A stretch of DNA of 64,000 nucleotides from Fontibacillus panacisegetis (GTDB taxonomy: Bacteria; Bacillota; Bacilli; Paenibacillales; Paenibacillaceae), in contig NZ_FNBG01000005.1 in NCBI RefSeq assembly GCF_900102215.1, positions 1 through 64,000 of the forward strand, read 5' to 3'. This document shows positions 22,814 through 31,858 of the stretch, in pieces (position 1 is the stretch's first letter; every line of letters starts with the position of its first letter). A program made the position numbers and the translations under genes. Below the pieces are notes generated by a model, which was not told the origin of the DNA, made no database searches, and saw nothing but the letters and a program-made list of their open reading frames with translations.

Positions 22814-25039
22814 ATGACTGTTAACAGGAAGTTTACGAAATGCCTCCTTGTTATGGCGCTAATCCTTGCCGCAGTATTTCCTGCAAGCGCCTTTGCAGCT
22901 ACTGGAGATGTTATTTCTATTGAAATTGAAGGATCAAGTTCAGGTTTGGAACTAACGATTGGCAAAACGACTAAGCAGTTAAAGGTATGGGGAACAGTAG
23001 AAGGTTCATCTACTAAACGTGATGTTACTGGAGTTGTAGACTGGACTTCCAGTAATCCCGAAGTTGTAAAGGTGCTTAATGGCGTAGTTACACCATTGCA
23101 GAGTGGTAGTGCAGTTATTAAGGCAGTTTATAATGGTTCAGCAGTATCAACGATTGAAGTTAAAGCAATCGATACTTATAAGGAATTAAAACTGGAATAC
23201 TTGCAAAGCGGCAATTACGTACTTGGCGATGATGAAGCATCATTGAAAGCTACTGCGATTGCGATTATCGATAATGCTACTGGTTCAAATAAAGATGTTA
23301 CTAAGGATGCAACATGGTCTTCATCCAATTCCGCCGTTCTTACGGTTGATAAAGGGATTATTAAACTTTTGGGTGAAGGTTCGGCAACCATTACTGTCAA
23401 ATACGCTGGTTTGACGGCTACCTTTGAGGCTAAGGTAACCTCGCCTTATTCCAAACTGAAATTATTCCAAGGCACTTCAAGTGAGCCGGCAAAAGATATT
23501 GAGCTTCTTGTTGATGACACTGATGTTCAGCTAAAAGCTCTATCAACTCTAGTTAGTGACCAATCGACTTTAGATGTTACAGACAAAGCAACTTGGACAT
23601 CCTCGGATACAGCAGTTGCAACAGTTGAGAATGGTAAACTGAAAGTACTGTCGAGCGGTAAAACAACAATAACGGCTGCATATCATGGAGTTAAAGCACA
23701 GGTAGACGTATATGTACGTTCCCCATTTGAAGCAATTCTGCTTGATCCTTCCTCCGATCAAATTATGTTTATCGGTGAGAAGATTAACGCAACTGCAGAA
23801 ATGAGAAGCCATGCCAATGCAAACGAACAAGTGACTGCTTCAGCCGAATGGTCCTCCTCAAATCAAATGGCGGCTACTGTATCATCGGGAGAGATTACTG
23901 CAAAAGCTGTTGGCTCCTCAAACATAAAAGTCAATCATCTTGGTATTAGTAAAAGCTTTAAAATTACTGTCTACCCTACGATTACAAAGTGGGTTGTAGA
24001 GAAAACGAAATTAGAGATGTTTAAAGGTGAGACTTTAGCATATCCAAAGGTAAAGGCAACAAAGCTGGACGGTGAAGAAACTGATTTCAGTAAGGAAGTT
24101 GTATGGACATCCAGCAATGAGGAAGTAGCGAAGGTTGAAGATGGCAAAATCGTAGCCAAGGGATCTGGTACGGTAACACTAACTGCCAAGCTTCCTGACT
24201 CAAAAGTGGTAGATAGCACCAAGCAATCGATTCGCGGTGAATCTGTAAGTGTTGAAATTACCGTGAAAGAAAAAGTACTTGCCTTGATTACACCTGTCGA
24301 GAAGATGAATATTGTGCTCGGCGAAGAAACAGCACTTCCTGAAGTAACTGCTGTTTGGGAAGATGGTGGTGAAGCTGTTGTCACTAGTGATGTTGAATGG
24401 ACATTGTCCGGTTCTAATGCAGTCATTAAGAGTGGAGCTTCCGGTAAAGTCATCAAGGGCTTGACGAAGGGGTCGGCTACGTTAAAAGGAACCTACAGCA
24501 ACAAAACGATTACGATTCCAGTTAGCATTGAACAGAAAATTACGAAAATTGTTGTTGATCCATCAGCGATCGAATTGAACATCAAGAAATCGAAAGCTAT
24601 TAAAGTAACAGGCTATTATACAGATGGAACGAAAGTAGTGTTGTCTAGTAAAGTAGGCTGGAAATCTTCTAATGATGAAATAGCCACTGTGACTTCGACT
24701 TCCGTTAAAGCGATTGCTGAAGGTACTGCCACATTAAGTGGTTCATATCAAGGACACAGCGTAAGTGTAAAAGTAAATGTTGTGCCAAAATTGACGAGTC
24801 TGACTGTAAATGAGAAGAAGTTAGCTCTGGCGCCTGGTGCTTCCAAGACGCTCGTGCTGACAGCTGCTTATGATACAGGTAAAACCTCTTCTGTAGCTAG
24901 CAGCGCAGTTTGGACAAGTTCGAAGCCTTCTGTAGCAACTGTTACGGATGGCAAAATAGTAGCTGTGGCAAAAGGAAGTACAAGCATAAAGGCTAAGTTT
25001 GGCGGAAAAACAGTTACAATACGAGTTACGGTTAAATAG
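22814..25039 (+). CDS. Secreted multi-domain Big_2 (Ig-like) surface protein
   Basis: A 741-aa protein. A signal peptide ends near AFA-ATGDV (residue 28). The rest is a chain of about eight bacterial Ig-like group 2 domains of 80-90 aa, each with a W(T/S)SSNxxVAxVxxGxV and GxATIT/ITAxYxG pattern. Big_2 repeats form stalks in adhesins and wall-associated enzymes. No LPXTG motif or SLH domain is visible, so the wall link is unknown. AAAGGAGAGAAATGA precedes the ATG. A possible SigD site upstream hints at co-control with motility. Confidence 0.88.
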   Translation: MTVNRKFTKCLLVMALILAAVFPASAFAATGDVISIEIEGSSSGLELTIGKTTKQLKVWGTVEGSSTKRDVTGVVDWTSSNPEVVKVLNGVVTPLQSGSAVIKAVYNGSAVSTIEVKAIDTYKELKLEYLQSGNYVLGDDEASLKATAIAIIDNATGSNKDVTKDATWSSSNSAVLTVDKGIIKLLGEGSATITVKYAGLTATFEAKVTSPYSKLKLFQGTSSEPAKDIELLVDDTDVQLKALSTLVSDQSTLDVTDKATWTSSDTAVATVENGKLKVLSSGKTTITAAYHGVKAQVDVYVRSPFEAILLDPSSDQIMFIGEKINATAEMRSHANANEQVTASAEWSSSNQMAATVSSGEITAKAVGSSNIKVNHLGISKSFKITVYPTITKWVVEKTKLEMFKGETLAYPKVKATKLDGEETDFSKEVVWTSSNEEVAKVEDGKIVAKGSGTVTLTAKLPDSKVVDSTKQSIRGESVSVEITVKEKVLALITPVEKMNIVLGEETALPEVTAVWEDGGEAVVTSDVEWTLSGSNAVIKSGASGKVIKGLTKGSATLKGTYSNKTITIPVSIEQKITKIVVDPSAIELNIKKSKAIKVTGYYTDGTKVVLSSKVGWKSSNDEIATVTSTSVKAIAEGTATLSGSYQGHSVSVKVNVVPKLTSLTVNEKKLALAPGASKTLVLTAAYDTGKTSSVASSAVWTSSKPSVATVTDGKIVAVAKGSTSIKAKFGGKTVTIRVTVK

Positions 25040-25065
25040 TGATATAAATACAGATTTGCTGTAAA

Positions 25066-25113
25066 ATAAAAGAACTGTTTGCCTTCATTGTAGAGGGTAA
25101 GCAGTTCTTTTAA
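25066..25113 (+). terminator. Terminator after the Big_2 gene
   Basis: AAAAGAACTG pairs with CAGTTCTTTT around a 24-base loop, with a T run. Confidence 0.82.
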
Positions 25114-25158
25114 ATTAAGAGTAACTAGAAATCTATACAGAAAAGGAATATTTCATCT

Positions 25159-26085
25159 ATGATCAAACGCAATGTAAGGCTTCCCGGAAAAATGAAGCGA
25201 GTAAAACAGATGTTTTTATTGACGGTATCTACTATTCTATTAAGCCTTTCACTATCAGGCTGTGCCATTGATGAATGGGTGCTTGAAGGCTCTACAAATT
25301 CGGTCTCACATGAAGAGCTGCCTCAGCAAGATCGACTCAGAGTGATTTTTCTAGATGTTGGACAAGGAGCTTCTCAGCTGTTGATCAGTCCTTCTGGAAG
25401 GACGATGTTAATTGATGCAGGGAATAATGATCAGGAGCAAGTCATGGTCGATTATTTAAAGCAGTATGGTGTAAAGCGCCTGGATATTGTTATTGGAACG
25501 CATCCGGATGCAGACCATATCGGAGGCCTTGATCGAGTAATTGACAACTTCGAGGTCGGAGAAATCTATATGCCGAAGATTCAGGCAAACACAAAGACGT
25601 TCGAGTATTTACTGAAGTCGATTAGCAACAAGGGGCTTAAAGTGAAGAGTGCAAAGGCCGGGCTAACCCTAAATTGGGATGAGCAGGTTCAGGTTAAAAT
25701 GATTGCTCCCGTGAATACAAGCGACGACAAGAACAATATGAGTGCTGTTGTTAAATTGACCTATGGCAGTACTTCATTTCTTTTAACAGGTGATGCTGAA
25801 CGCGAGAGTGAACAGGATATGATTTCTTCTGGTGTTGATTTACAGGCAGATGTAATGCTTGTTGGACACCATGGCTCCAAATCCTCAACAACTGCTGCTT
25901 TTTTAAAAAAGGTGAGTCCTGAATATGCAGTAATTCAGGTTGGAGAGAATACTTACGGGCATCCGAAACAGACGATTCTGGATCGACTTAGCAAGGCTGG
26001 GGTTGAGGTATATCGTAATGATTTGCAAGGTACAATAGAAATTGATTCGGATGGTCAAAAGTATACGGTTAACACGGAAAGGTAG
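25159..26085 (+). CDS. ComEC/Rec2-type metallo-beta-lactamase-fold lipoprotein
   Basis: A 308-aa protein with an N-terminal export signal and lipobox LSGC (Cys about 36). It then carries the MBL fold of the ComEC C-terminal type: IFLDVGQGASQLL, THPDADHIGGLDR (metal ligands), LLTGDAERESE and VGHHGSKSS. Homologues are secreted nucleases or phosphodiesterases acting outside the cell. AAGGAA lies 12 bases before the ATG. The DUF3006 gene follows 20 bp later; the pair is widely found together in Firmicutes. Confidence 0.9.
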   Translation: MIKRNVRLPGKMKRVKQMFLLTVSTILLSLSLSGCAIDEWVLEGSTNSVSHEELPQQDRLRVIFLDVGQGASQLLISPSGRTMLIDAGNNDQEQVMVDYLKQYGVKRLDIVIGTHPDADHIGGLDRVIDNFEVGEIYMPKIQANTKTFEYLLKSISNKGLKVKSAKAGLTLNWDEQVQVKMIAPVNTSDDKNNMSAVVKLTYGSTSFLLTGDAERESEQDMISSGVDLQADVMLVGHHGSKSSTTAAFLKKVSPEYAVIQVGENTYGHPKQTILDRLSKAGVEVYRNDLQGTIEIDSDGQKYTVNTER

Positions 26086-26105
26086 CACAGAAAGGTGATG
26101 AACTC

Positions 26106-26318
26106 ATGACGGGTATCATTGAGGAGTTTGAAGGAAACCTCTGCATTATAGAGGTTGATGGGAAAACGCGCGACTTTAGCAGAGATTTAGTAGATTCTTC
26201 TGCGAAAGCGGGAGATGTGGTAGAATGGAATGGAACAAAATGGGTAGTGAACTGTGAACGGACCGTGGAAAGAACAAAAGAAATTAAAGATTTAATGGAT
26301 CAGCTTTGGGAAGATTAG
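26106..26318 (+). CDS. DUF3006 protein
   Basis: A 70-aa small beta protein: MTGIIEEFEGNLCIIEVDG, FSRDLVDSSAKAGDVVEW, typical of DUF3006. It is the usual neighbour of ComEC-like MBL proteins and may modulate that partner. AAAGGTGATGAACTC precedes the ATG, in operon with the MBL gene. Confidence 0.85.
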   Translation: MTGIIEEFEGNLCIIEVDGKTRDFSRDLVDSSAKAGDVVEWNGTKWVVNCERTVERTKEIKDLMDQLWED

Positions 26319-26363
26319 TCACCGATTCAACTATCAATTAAAGATTTATTGTGAGAGGAGATC

Positions 26364-26888
26364 ATGTCTATGCTGGCAAGACCGCTTACGGGAGAATTTC
26401 CTGATCATTTTGAAGGCTACATTAATGAAGTTCCGGAAGGTTCAGTGCTAGCGTTGCTTCAGGCACAGATTGAAGAGGCACGAGCTTCTTTGGGCAGCTT
26501 GACTGAAGAGCAAGGTAGCTTCCGTTATGCAGAAGGAAAATGGAGCCTGAAGGAAGTGCTGGGGCATATTGCTGATACAGAAAGAGTTATGAGCTATCGA
26601 CTGCTTCGGATTGCGAGAGGTGATACAACACCACTGCCTGGATTTGAAGAAGAGTTATTTGTTAGCCATGCGAATTTTGATAATCGTACGGTACAGGATT
26701 TGTTGGATGAGTTCGCAGTTGTGCGGACATCAACTATATCACTTGTGAAGCATTTGACCGATGAAGCCTGGCTGAGAGTAGGAAGCTATAGTGGTGATAA
26801 CGGCTCCGCCCGTGGCTTAGTCTATATCATTGCAGGTCATGCACTTCATCATTTTAAAATCATTAATGAACGTTACATACAGGCATAA
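26364..26888 (+). CDS. DinB-family protein
   Basis: A 174-aa four-helix-bundle protein with the DinB metal pattern: VLGHIADTERVMSYR (first His) and GHALHHFKIINERY (two His). Family members include bacillithiol S-transferases and other thiol-dependent enzymes; the exact substrate is unknown. TGAGAGGAGATC precedes the start. The strong terminator after it separates it from the reverse-strand manA. Confidence 0.85.
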   Translation: MSMLARPLTGEFPDHFEGYINEVPEGSVLALLQAQIEEARASLGSLTEEQGSFRYAEGKWSLKEVLGHIADTERVMSYRLLRIARGDTTPLPGFEEELFVSHANFDNRTVQDLLDEFAVVRTSTISLVKHLTDEAWLRVGSYSGDNGSARGLVYIIAGHALHHFKIINERYIQA

Positions 26889-26904
26889 AAAAACTACGAG
26901 GAAT

Positions 26905-26955
26905 AAAAAAGAAAGAACCACTGGAAAATTCCTTTTCCGATGGTTCTTTCTTTAG
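26905..26955. terminator. Bidirectional terminator between dinB-like gene and manA
   Basis: AAGAAAGAACCA pairs with TGGTTCTTTCTT, with A and T runs on both sides. Confidence 0.88.
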
Positions 26956-26962
26956 TTCCAGC

Positions 26963-27907
26963 CTATTCGTGAGATATGATCAGCTCAAGCTGACCGTCCA
27001 TTTGATAAGGGCCGAAATTAGCAGGGAGGATGAAATGATCCCCTTTGCTCAGTGGATAGGTTATATCTTCCAGCGTTAACTGACCTTGTCCATCTAATAC
27101 ACTGCAGATTATATATTTGGGTTGCTCCTGAAAATGAGTTAAGCTGCTAATGTTCCATTTCTCTACAGTGAAGAAGGAATTGGAAACAAAAGTAGTTACG
27201 GAAAGACCTTCTTTTTGAGCAACTTTGTATTCTTGTGGCTGATAGGACTGAGGGATCGTCGTTACATCAATTGCTTTGTTTAAATGCAGCTCACGTGAGT
27301 TCCCGTCTTTATCTTTACGATCATAATCATATACACGGTAGGTCGTATCGGAGCTTTGTTGGGTTTCAAGGATAACAATCCCTTTGCCAATAGCGTGAAT
27401 GGTGCCGCTTGGTACGTAGAAGAAGTCTCCTGCCTTGACAGGTACCTTGGTCAGAAATTCATCCCAATGGCCGTTTTCAACCATTTGCACGAGCTGCTCT
27501 TTACTGGTTGCTTCATGACCGTAAATAATTTCTGCTCCTGGGTCAGCTGCGACAATGTACCAGCATTCGGTTTTGCCAAGCTCACCATTCTCATGTATTC
27601 CAGCGTATTCATCGTCCGGATGTACTTGAACGGATAGATCGTCGGAGGCATCCAAAATTTTAGTCAAAAGAGGGAACACTGCTGATTGCGAACGGAACAG
27701 CTCAGGCCGGGAAGTCCATAGCTCACCAAGAGTTTTGCCCTCATAGGGTCCACTTTTAATTACGCTTTGACCGTTAGGATGAGCCGACACTGCCCAGCAT
27801 TCGCCAGTGCGCTCATAAGGAATAGAGTAACCGAACAGATCCTTCAGCTTTTGTCCTCCCCAGATTCTTTCTTGAAAAACAGGTGTTAGAAATAGAGGCG
27901 TAGTCAT
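26963..27907 (-). CDS. manA: Mannose-6-phosphate isomerase, class I
   Basis: A 314-aa cupin enzyme converting mannose-6-P to fructose-6-P. Type I PMI motifs: FQERIWGGQKL, LSVQVHPDDEYA (Zn ligands), KTECWYIV and VPSGTIHAIG. ATG 27907 is chosen because AAAGGAG lies eight bases upstream; a longer in-frame reading would enter the kinase gene. It lies 19 bp after the ROK kinase on the same strand, so both form a sugar-use operon, probably controlled by the divergent LacI regulator. Confidence 0.93.
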   Translation of the reverse strand: MTTPLFLTPVFQERIWGGQKLKDLFGYSIPYERTGECWAVSAHPNGQSVIKSGPYEGKTLGELWTSRPELFRSQSAVFPLLTKILDASDDLSVQVHPDDEYAGIHENGELGKTECWYIVAADPGAEIIYGHEATSKEQLVQMVENGHWDEFLTKVPVKAGDFFYVPSGTIHAIGKGIVILETQQSSDTTYRVYDYDRKDKDGNSRELHLNKAIDVTTIPQSYQPQEYKVAQKEGLSVTTFVSNSFFTVEKWNISSLTHFQEQPKYIICSVLDGQGQLTLEDITYPLSKGDHFILPANFGPYQMDGQLELIISHE

Positions 27908-27926
27908 TTTAATGTCTCCTTTAAAT

Positions 27927-28841
27927 TTAATAAGGTATATGAACAAGAGCTGCTGCCCCAATGAGTCCGGCATCCTGCAGCAAAGCGGCTGGCATAATTA
28001 GCGTATTACGGCCGGTAGGGTTCAGCGCATGTCGTGATACATAATCTCTAATACAATCGAATAATGGATCTCCTACTTGTGAGACTCCACCGCCAATTAC
28101 CAGTAGTTCTGGATCAAATGTATTAATCAAAGTAACGCATCCAATACCGATATATCGGAACACTTGATCAACTAGAGCTTTCATCTGTACATGCCCATCA
28201 TCAGCAAGATCAAATACCTCTTTGGTGGATACGTCCCGTCCAAGAAGTTGACTGGCTTGTCTTGCAATAGCTGTCCCAGACGCGATATATTCCCAGCATC
28301 CTTGTTGACCGCATACGCATGCACCTGCTGCCGGATCAATGACGAGATGCCCAACATCGCCAGCGTTGCCTGTAGACCCGGTTATTAGCCGTCCATGACT
28401 GTAGATGCCGGCACCGATTCCCGTACTAATGGTGATGTAAACAAAGTTTTCTGCTTCTTTAGCAGCTCCCAGCCATTTTTCAGCAAGGGCTGCCGCTGTG
28501 GCGTCATTCTCAAAATGTATAGGCACAGTAAAATGCCGCTCAAAAGAGGACACTATGGCAAAATCCCACCATCCCCGCAGATTAGGCGGCTTCACGATAG
28601 TGCCTTTTTTTGTGTTAAGTGGCCCTGGTGCTCCAATCCCGATACCAATAAGCTCTGCTTCATCTATTTTTGTATCCTGAATGAGTTCTTTGAGAGCATC
28701 AGCGATTCTGTCCACCATAACATCTGGAGTAACGGATTGGTCGGTGGGTAAAGTCCTTTTTGCAATAACGGTTCCTTGTTGATCAACAATACCTATGGCA
28801 GACTTAGTTCCGCCAATATCGATACCAGCTGCATACCGCAT
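27927..28841 (-). CDS. ROK-family sugar kinase (glucokinase-like)
   Basis: A 304-aa protein. The N-terminal phosphate site AGIDIGGTKSAIGIVD, GAPGPLN, ENDATAAALAEKWLG, and the ROK signature GHLVIDPAAGACVCGQQGCW with Zn-binding Cys. It phosphorylates glucose, fructose or a related hexose in the cytoplasm; with manA next to it, a fructo- or mannokinase role is possible. First gene of the leftward operon. Confidence 0.9.
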   Translation of the reverse strand: MRYAAGIDIGGTKSAIGIVDQQGTVIAKRTLPTDQSVTPDVMVDRIADALKELIQDTKIDEAELIGIGIGAPGPLNTKKGTIVKPPNLRGWWDFAIVSSFERHFTVPIHFENDATAAALAEKWLGAAKEAENFVYITISTGIGAGIYSHGRLITGSTGNAGDVGHLVIDPAAGACVCGQQGCWEYIASGTAIARQASQLLGRDVSTKEVFDLADDGHVQMKALVDQVFRYIGIGCVTLINTFDPELLVIGGGVSQVGDPLFDCIRDYVSRHALNPTGRNTLIMPAALLQDAGLIGAAALVHIPY

Positions 28842-28882
28842 GTTTTATTCCTCCATAAAACAATTCAATTTACTTGACGAAC

Positions 28883-28912
28883 TTGACAAATTATTATTTT
28901 GTAAAGTATATT
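28883..28912 (+). promoter_or_regulatory. SigA promoter of the LacI-type regulator
   Basis: TTGACA (28883-28888), 18-bp spacer, TATATT (28907-28912). It lies in the 110-bp divergent region shared with the kinase operon. Confidence 0.65.
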
Positions 28913-28951
28913 GAGCTTAGTTTATCATGTTTTGAAGGGAATGAAAAGAAT

Positions 28952-29986
28952 TTGGCCCGTAAAAAGAAAATATCTATGCAGGACATTGCGGAGAAATTGC
29001 AAATTTCTAAAAACGCTGTATCCCTCGCCTTGCAAAATAAGAAGGGGGTCAGTGATGAACTTCGCTTACAAGTTATAAACACGGCCAAACAATTGGGTTA
29101 TGGTCATTTTGCCGAAAAAGAGTCATTAGTGTCTAACATTTTGGTAATTGTTCCTGAACGGATCATGAGCTATCAGGATAACGATCATTTTCAGTTTTTT
29201 CATGACATGATATGGGGACTTGAGAAAAGTATTCGCAAAAAAGGATTAAATGCTGTGATCACACCGATTGATCAAGAGATGGAAAAAGATTTGATTTTGC
29301 CGGGAGTATTTAAGGATATTCCATATCATGGTGTAATTTTGTTCGGAATTGTGGATAAGGAATATGCCCGGTTGATTTGGGAAATGGACATTCCACTTGT
29401 TATTTTGGATTCCTATTATCGGGATTTGTCTTGTCCAGTCGTTACTTCTTCCAACATCGAAGGTGCGTGTGAGGCGGTGTCGTACCTGATTTCTGAGGGG
29501 CATCGTGATATAGGTTTTATTGGGCCGACGAACTTGACGACGAGCCATGAAGAGCGGTGGTTTGGATATTGGTTAGCTATGCAAAATCATAAGCTGCGAA
29601 TTAATGATTTATTCTGTCTGAAGTTTTCGGATGGATTTCATGATACAGAAAAAGAAATTGCAGCTTTTTTAGATGGATTAGAAAAGATGCCTTCTGCATT
29701 TTTTTGCGGGAATGACCGGATTGCCTATATTTTGTCTCAGCAGCTCAGACAGCGTAATTTATTAGTACCAGATGACATATCCATTGCAGGTTTTGACGAT
29801 CTTCATTATGTGGAAGAGGCGGGGCTTAAAATGACTACGATGAGGGTGGAGAAGGCGGAAGTATGTGATGCAGCTGCGTCATTGCTGCTTTCAATAACTG
29901 ATCGCAACAGAGAAACTGTTCGTGTATACGTTCCTCCAACACTTGTTGTTCGTGAATCGGTGAGAAGAGTACAATCAACAAATTAA
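28952..29986 (+). CDS. LacI/GalR-family transcription regulator
   Basis: A protein of about 344 aa. The LacI headpiece is at the N-terminus (ISMQDIAEKLQISKNAVSLA, then LQNKKGVSDELRLQV), followed by a periplasmic-binding-like sugar domain with the typical end DDISIAGFDDLHYVE and TTMRVEK. TTG 28952 is preferred because LARKKKIS is the usual LacI start; a longer reading from 28874 adds 26 residues not found in the family. Divergent to the ROK kinase/manA operon, its likely target. Confidence 0.87.
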   Translation: MARKKKISMQDIAEKLQISKNAVSLALQNKKGVSDELRLQVINTAKQLGYGHFAEKESLVSNILVIVPERIMSYQDNDHFQFFHDMIWGLEKSIRKKGLNAVITPIDQEMEKDLILPGVFKDIPYHGVILFGIVDKEYARLIWEMDIPLVILDSYYRDLSCPVVTSSNIEGACEAVSYLISEGHRDIGFIGPTNLTTSHEERWFGYWLAMQNHKLRINDLFCLKFSDGFHDTEKEIAAFLDGLEKMPSAFFCGNDRIAYILSQQLRQRNLLVPDDISIAGFDDLHYVEEAGLKMTTMRVEKAEVCDAAASLLLSITDRNRETVRVYVPPTLVVRESVRRVQSTN

Positions 29987-30032
29987 AAAGGATACCCCGG
30001 GATCAAAAACGATCTCTAGGATATCCTTTTTA
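29984..30032. terminator. Terminator after the LacI-type gene
   Basis: AAAAAGGATA...GGATC pairs imperfectly with GATC...TATCCTTTTT. It lies between the regulator and convergent sodA. Confidence 0.75.
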
Positions 30033-30062
30033 TTAGCGATGTAAGTTTCTTATATTTGATTC

Positions 30063-30680
30063 TTATTTGTTCAAAGCTGCTTCGTAACGCTTTTCAACCT
30101 CAGACCAGTTCACTACGTTGAAGAAAGCTGCAATGTAGTCAGGGCGTTTGTTTTGATATTTCAGGTAGTAAGCATGCTCCCACACGTCCAAACCAAGGAT
30201 AGGAGTTTTGCCTTCCATGATGGGGGAGTCTTGGTTAGGCAGGCTGTATACGGACAGTTTGCCGTTAGCATCTACAGTAAGGAAAGCCCAGCCGCTGCCA
30301 AAACGAGTTGTAGCTGCTTTGGAGAAATCTTCTTTGAATTTGTCAAAACCGCCGAGCTCATTATTGATAGCGTCAGCAAGCTTGCCGGATGGTTGGCCGC
30401 CACCGTCAGGACCGATTGTTTCCCAGAACAGGGAGTGGTTAGCATGACCGCCGCCATTGTTACGAACTGCAGTACGGATGCTTTCAGGTACGTTGTCCAA
30501 ATTTGCGATTAACTCTTCAACAGATTTGGATTGAAGCTCAGGCGCTGATTCCAGTGCAGCATTCAGGTTAGTTACATAAGTGTTGTGGTGACGATCGTGG
30601 TGAATCATCATAGTAGTTTCATCGATATGAGGTTCAAGAGCATTGTTAGCGTAAGGTAGTGCAGGCAATTGATGTGCCAT
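30063..30680 (-). CDS. sodA: Superoxide dismutase (Mn/Fe)
   Basis: A 205-aa enzyme turning superoxide into H2O2 and O2. All family features are present: [15 protein letters not shown], the metal ligands His in [15 protein letters not shown], and [16 protein letters not shown] 30680 is used because [10 protein letters not shown] is the standard start and GAGAGGATG precedes it. Promoter at 30730-30758 on the reverse strand; its upstream block (30743-30783) is shared with trhO, suggesting common redox control. Confidence 0.97.
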   Translation of the reverse strand: MAHQLPALPYANNALEPHIDETTMMIHHDRHHNTYVTNLNAALESAPELQSKSVEELIANLDNVPESIRTAVRNNGGGHANHSLFWETIGPDGGGQPSGKLADAINNELGGFDKFKEDFSKAATTRFGSGWAFLTVDANGKLSVYSLPNQDSPIMEGKTPILGLDVWEHAYYLKYQNKRPDYIAAFFNVVNWSEVEKRYEAALNK

Positions 30681-30729
30681 TATTATCATCCTCTCCATTA
30701 GATATGTAGTAATTATCTCAACAATACCT

Positions 30730-30783
30730 ATTATAGATATATTTAGTAACTTAGTCAACATAAATGTATGTTAAGTATGTTAA
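30730..30783 (-). promoter_or_regulatory. sodA promoter with conserved 41-bp operator-like block
   Basis: Reverse strand: TTGACT (30758-30753), 17 bp, TATAAT (30735-30730). The stretch 30743-30783 matches 32800-32840 at 35 of 41 positions. Upstream of the -35 it holds an exact tandem repeat of TTAACATAC (30766-30783). Confidence 0.7.
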
Positions 30784-30798
30784 TTCATTGTTTAGTTA

Positions 30799-30827
30799 TT
30801 GACAAATAGTATGCTGTTCATCATAAT
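30799..30827 (+). promoter_or_regulatory. yuzB promoter
   Basis: TTGACA (30799-30804), 17-bp spacer, CATAAT (30822-30827), starting 15 bp to the right of the shared block. Confidence 0.65.
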
Positions 30828-30872
30828 GATTGATCGAATAAGAATATTTAGATTAAGCGGGGTGACAGTAGA

Positions 30873-31127
30873 GTGGGTATGGGCATCGTTGTCGTAGAAG
30901 TCTGCGACAGCAATCTGATGAGCGCGCTTGATTTGGAAAAGCTGGAGGAGGAGTATCCTGAGATTGCGGTGCTCCGAACTGACTGCCTGAATTTATGCGG
31001 CCTGTGTAAAATTAGACCTTATGCTATGGTTAACGGTACTCGAGTCTTCGCGAAAACGACAGAAGAGTGCGTAACGTTGATCAAGCAAAAAATAGAAGAA
31101 GAATTACAGGCTTTTCATGAGCTGTAA
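30873..31127 (+). CDS. yuzB: YuzB-family protein (DUF1450)
   Basis: An 84-aa protein with VVEVCDSNLM, RTDCLNLCGLCKIRPYAMVN and VFAKTTEECVTLIK. The Cys pattern (C-X3-C-X2-C) fits a thioredoxin-like or metal-binding fold, as in DUF1450. Function unknown, probably redox related. GGGGTGACAGTAGA precedes GTG 30873. Divergent from sodA and followed by a strong terminator. Confidence 0.85.
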   Translation: MGMGIVVVEVCDSNLMSALDLEKLEEEYPEIAVLRTDCLNLCGLCKIRPYAMVNGTRVFAKTTEECVTLIKQKIEEELQAFHEL

Positions 31128-31132
31128 TGAAC

Positions 31133-31187
31133 AAAACCTCCGGCTGCTTAAGTGCGTTAATATGCGCATTAAACTACCGGAGGTGTT
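31133..31187. terminator. Bidirectional terminator
   Basis: AACCTCCGG pairs with CCGGAGGTGTT, with an inner GTGCGTTAATATGCGCAT hairpin. It separates convergent yuzB and the SufR-like gene. Confidence 0.8.
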
Positions 31188-31192
31188 TATTG

Positions 31193-31831
31193 TTAGGCTC
31201 GACTGCGAATAACGTATACACATCGATTGCCATCCTGAGCGAGACATTCTGTTCTTTCCACGCTTGCCTCCAGCAAGGATTCAAACAATTTTAGCTCACA
31301 TTGACAAGCGTGAGTATATTGATTCGCAATTTGCGAGATCGGACAATTGTGCTCTTTCAGAATAAAGTGACCCTCTTCTACCTGCTCACATTCGGTCATA
31401 TATCCATTTTCATTTTGAATTTCAGCAAGCTTGCGCACTTTGTCTGGAAGGGATTTGCCCTGCATTTGTGGTTCATATTTGCGATTCAGTTTATCTTTAC
31501 GCCGCTCAAACAGATGATTGACGTATTCTTCGCCTGACTCATCAGCTAGTTCACCGAGTAAATCCAAGGTTAAAGTATGATATTTCTTAGGAAATATATT
31601 TTCAGCTAATTCGGTCAAACCGTACACGGCTGTAGGTCTACCGAGTGTTTGGCGGATCATTTTGGATTCTATGAGTCCATCTCTCTCCATCGTACCGAGA
31701 TGACGACGAACAGCCATTTCTGTAATCCCAAGCTGCACGGTGATCTCCCTTGTACTTAGAGGACCGGATGTTTTCATCATTTGCATAATTTGGTCTCTTG
31801 TTGAGAGATCTTTCTCTTTTGGTTGATTCAT
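31193..31831 (-). CDS. SufR-like winged-helix regulator with Fe-S-type cysteines
   Basis: A 212-aa protein. N-terminal winged helix (residues 8-60: LSTREITVQLGITEMAVRRH), a dimer helix region, then six Cys at about 148, 163, 176, 178, 196 and 204 (HNCPI, ACQCEL, TECLAQDGNRC), as in SufR-type sensors that bind an Fe-S cluster. The spacing is not the exact cyanobacterial one, so the cofactor is inferred. It lies 27 bp after trhO on the same strand, so one transcript is likely and the promoter block at 32787-32840 would control it too. Confidence 0.75.
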   Translation of the reverse strand: MNQPKEKDLSTRDQIMQMMKTSGPLSTREITVQLGITEMAVRRHLGTMERDGLIESKMIRQTLGRPTAVYGLTELAENIFPKKYHTLTLDLLGELADESGEEYVNHLFERRKDKLNRKYEPQMQGKSLPDKVRKLAEIQNENGYMTECEQVEEGHFILKEHNCPISQIANQYTHACQCELKLFESLLEASVERTECLAQDGNRCVYVIRSRA

Positions 31832-31858
31832 ACAGACACTCCTTTCGGGGCGTAACTA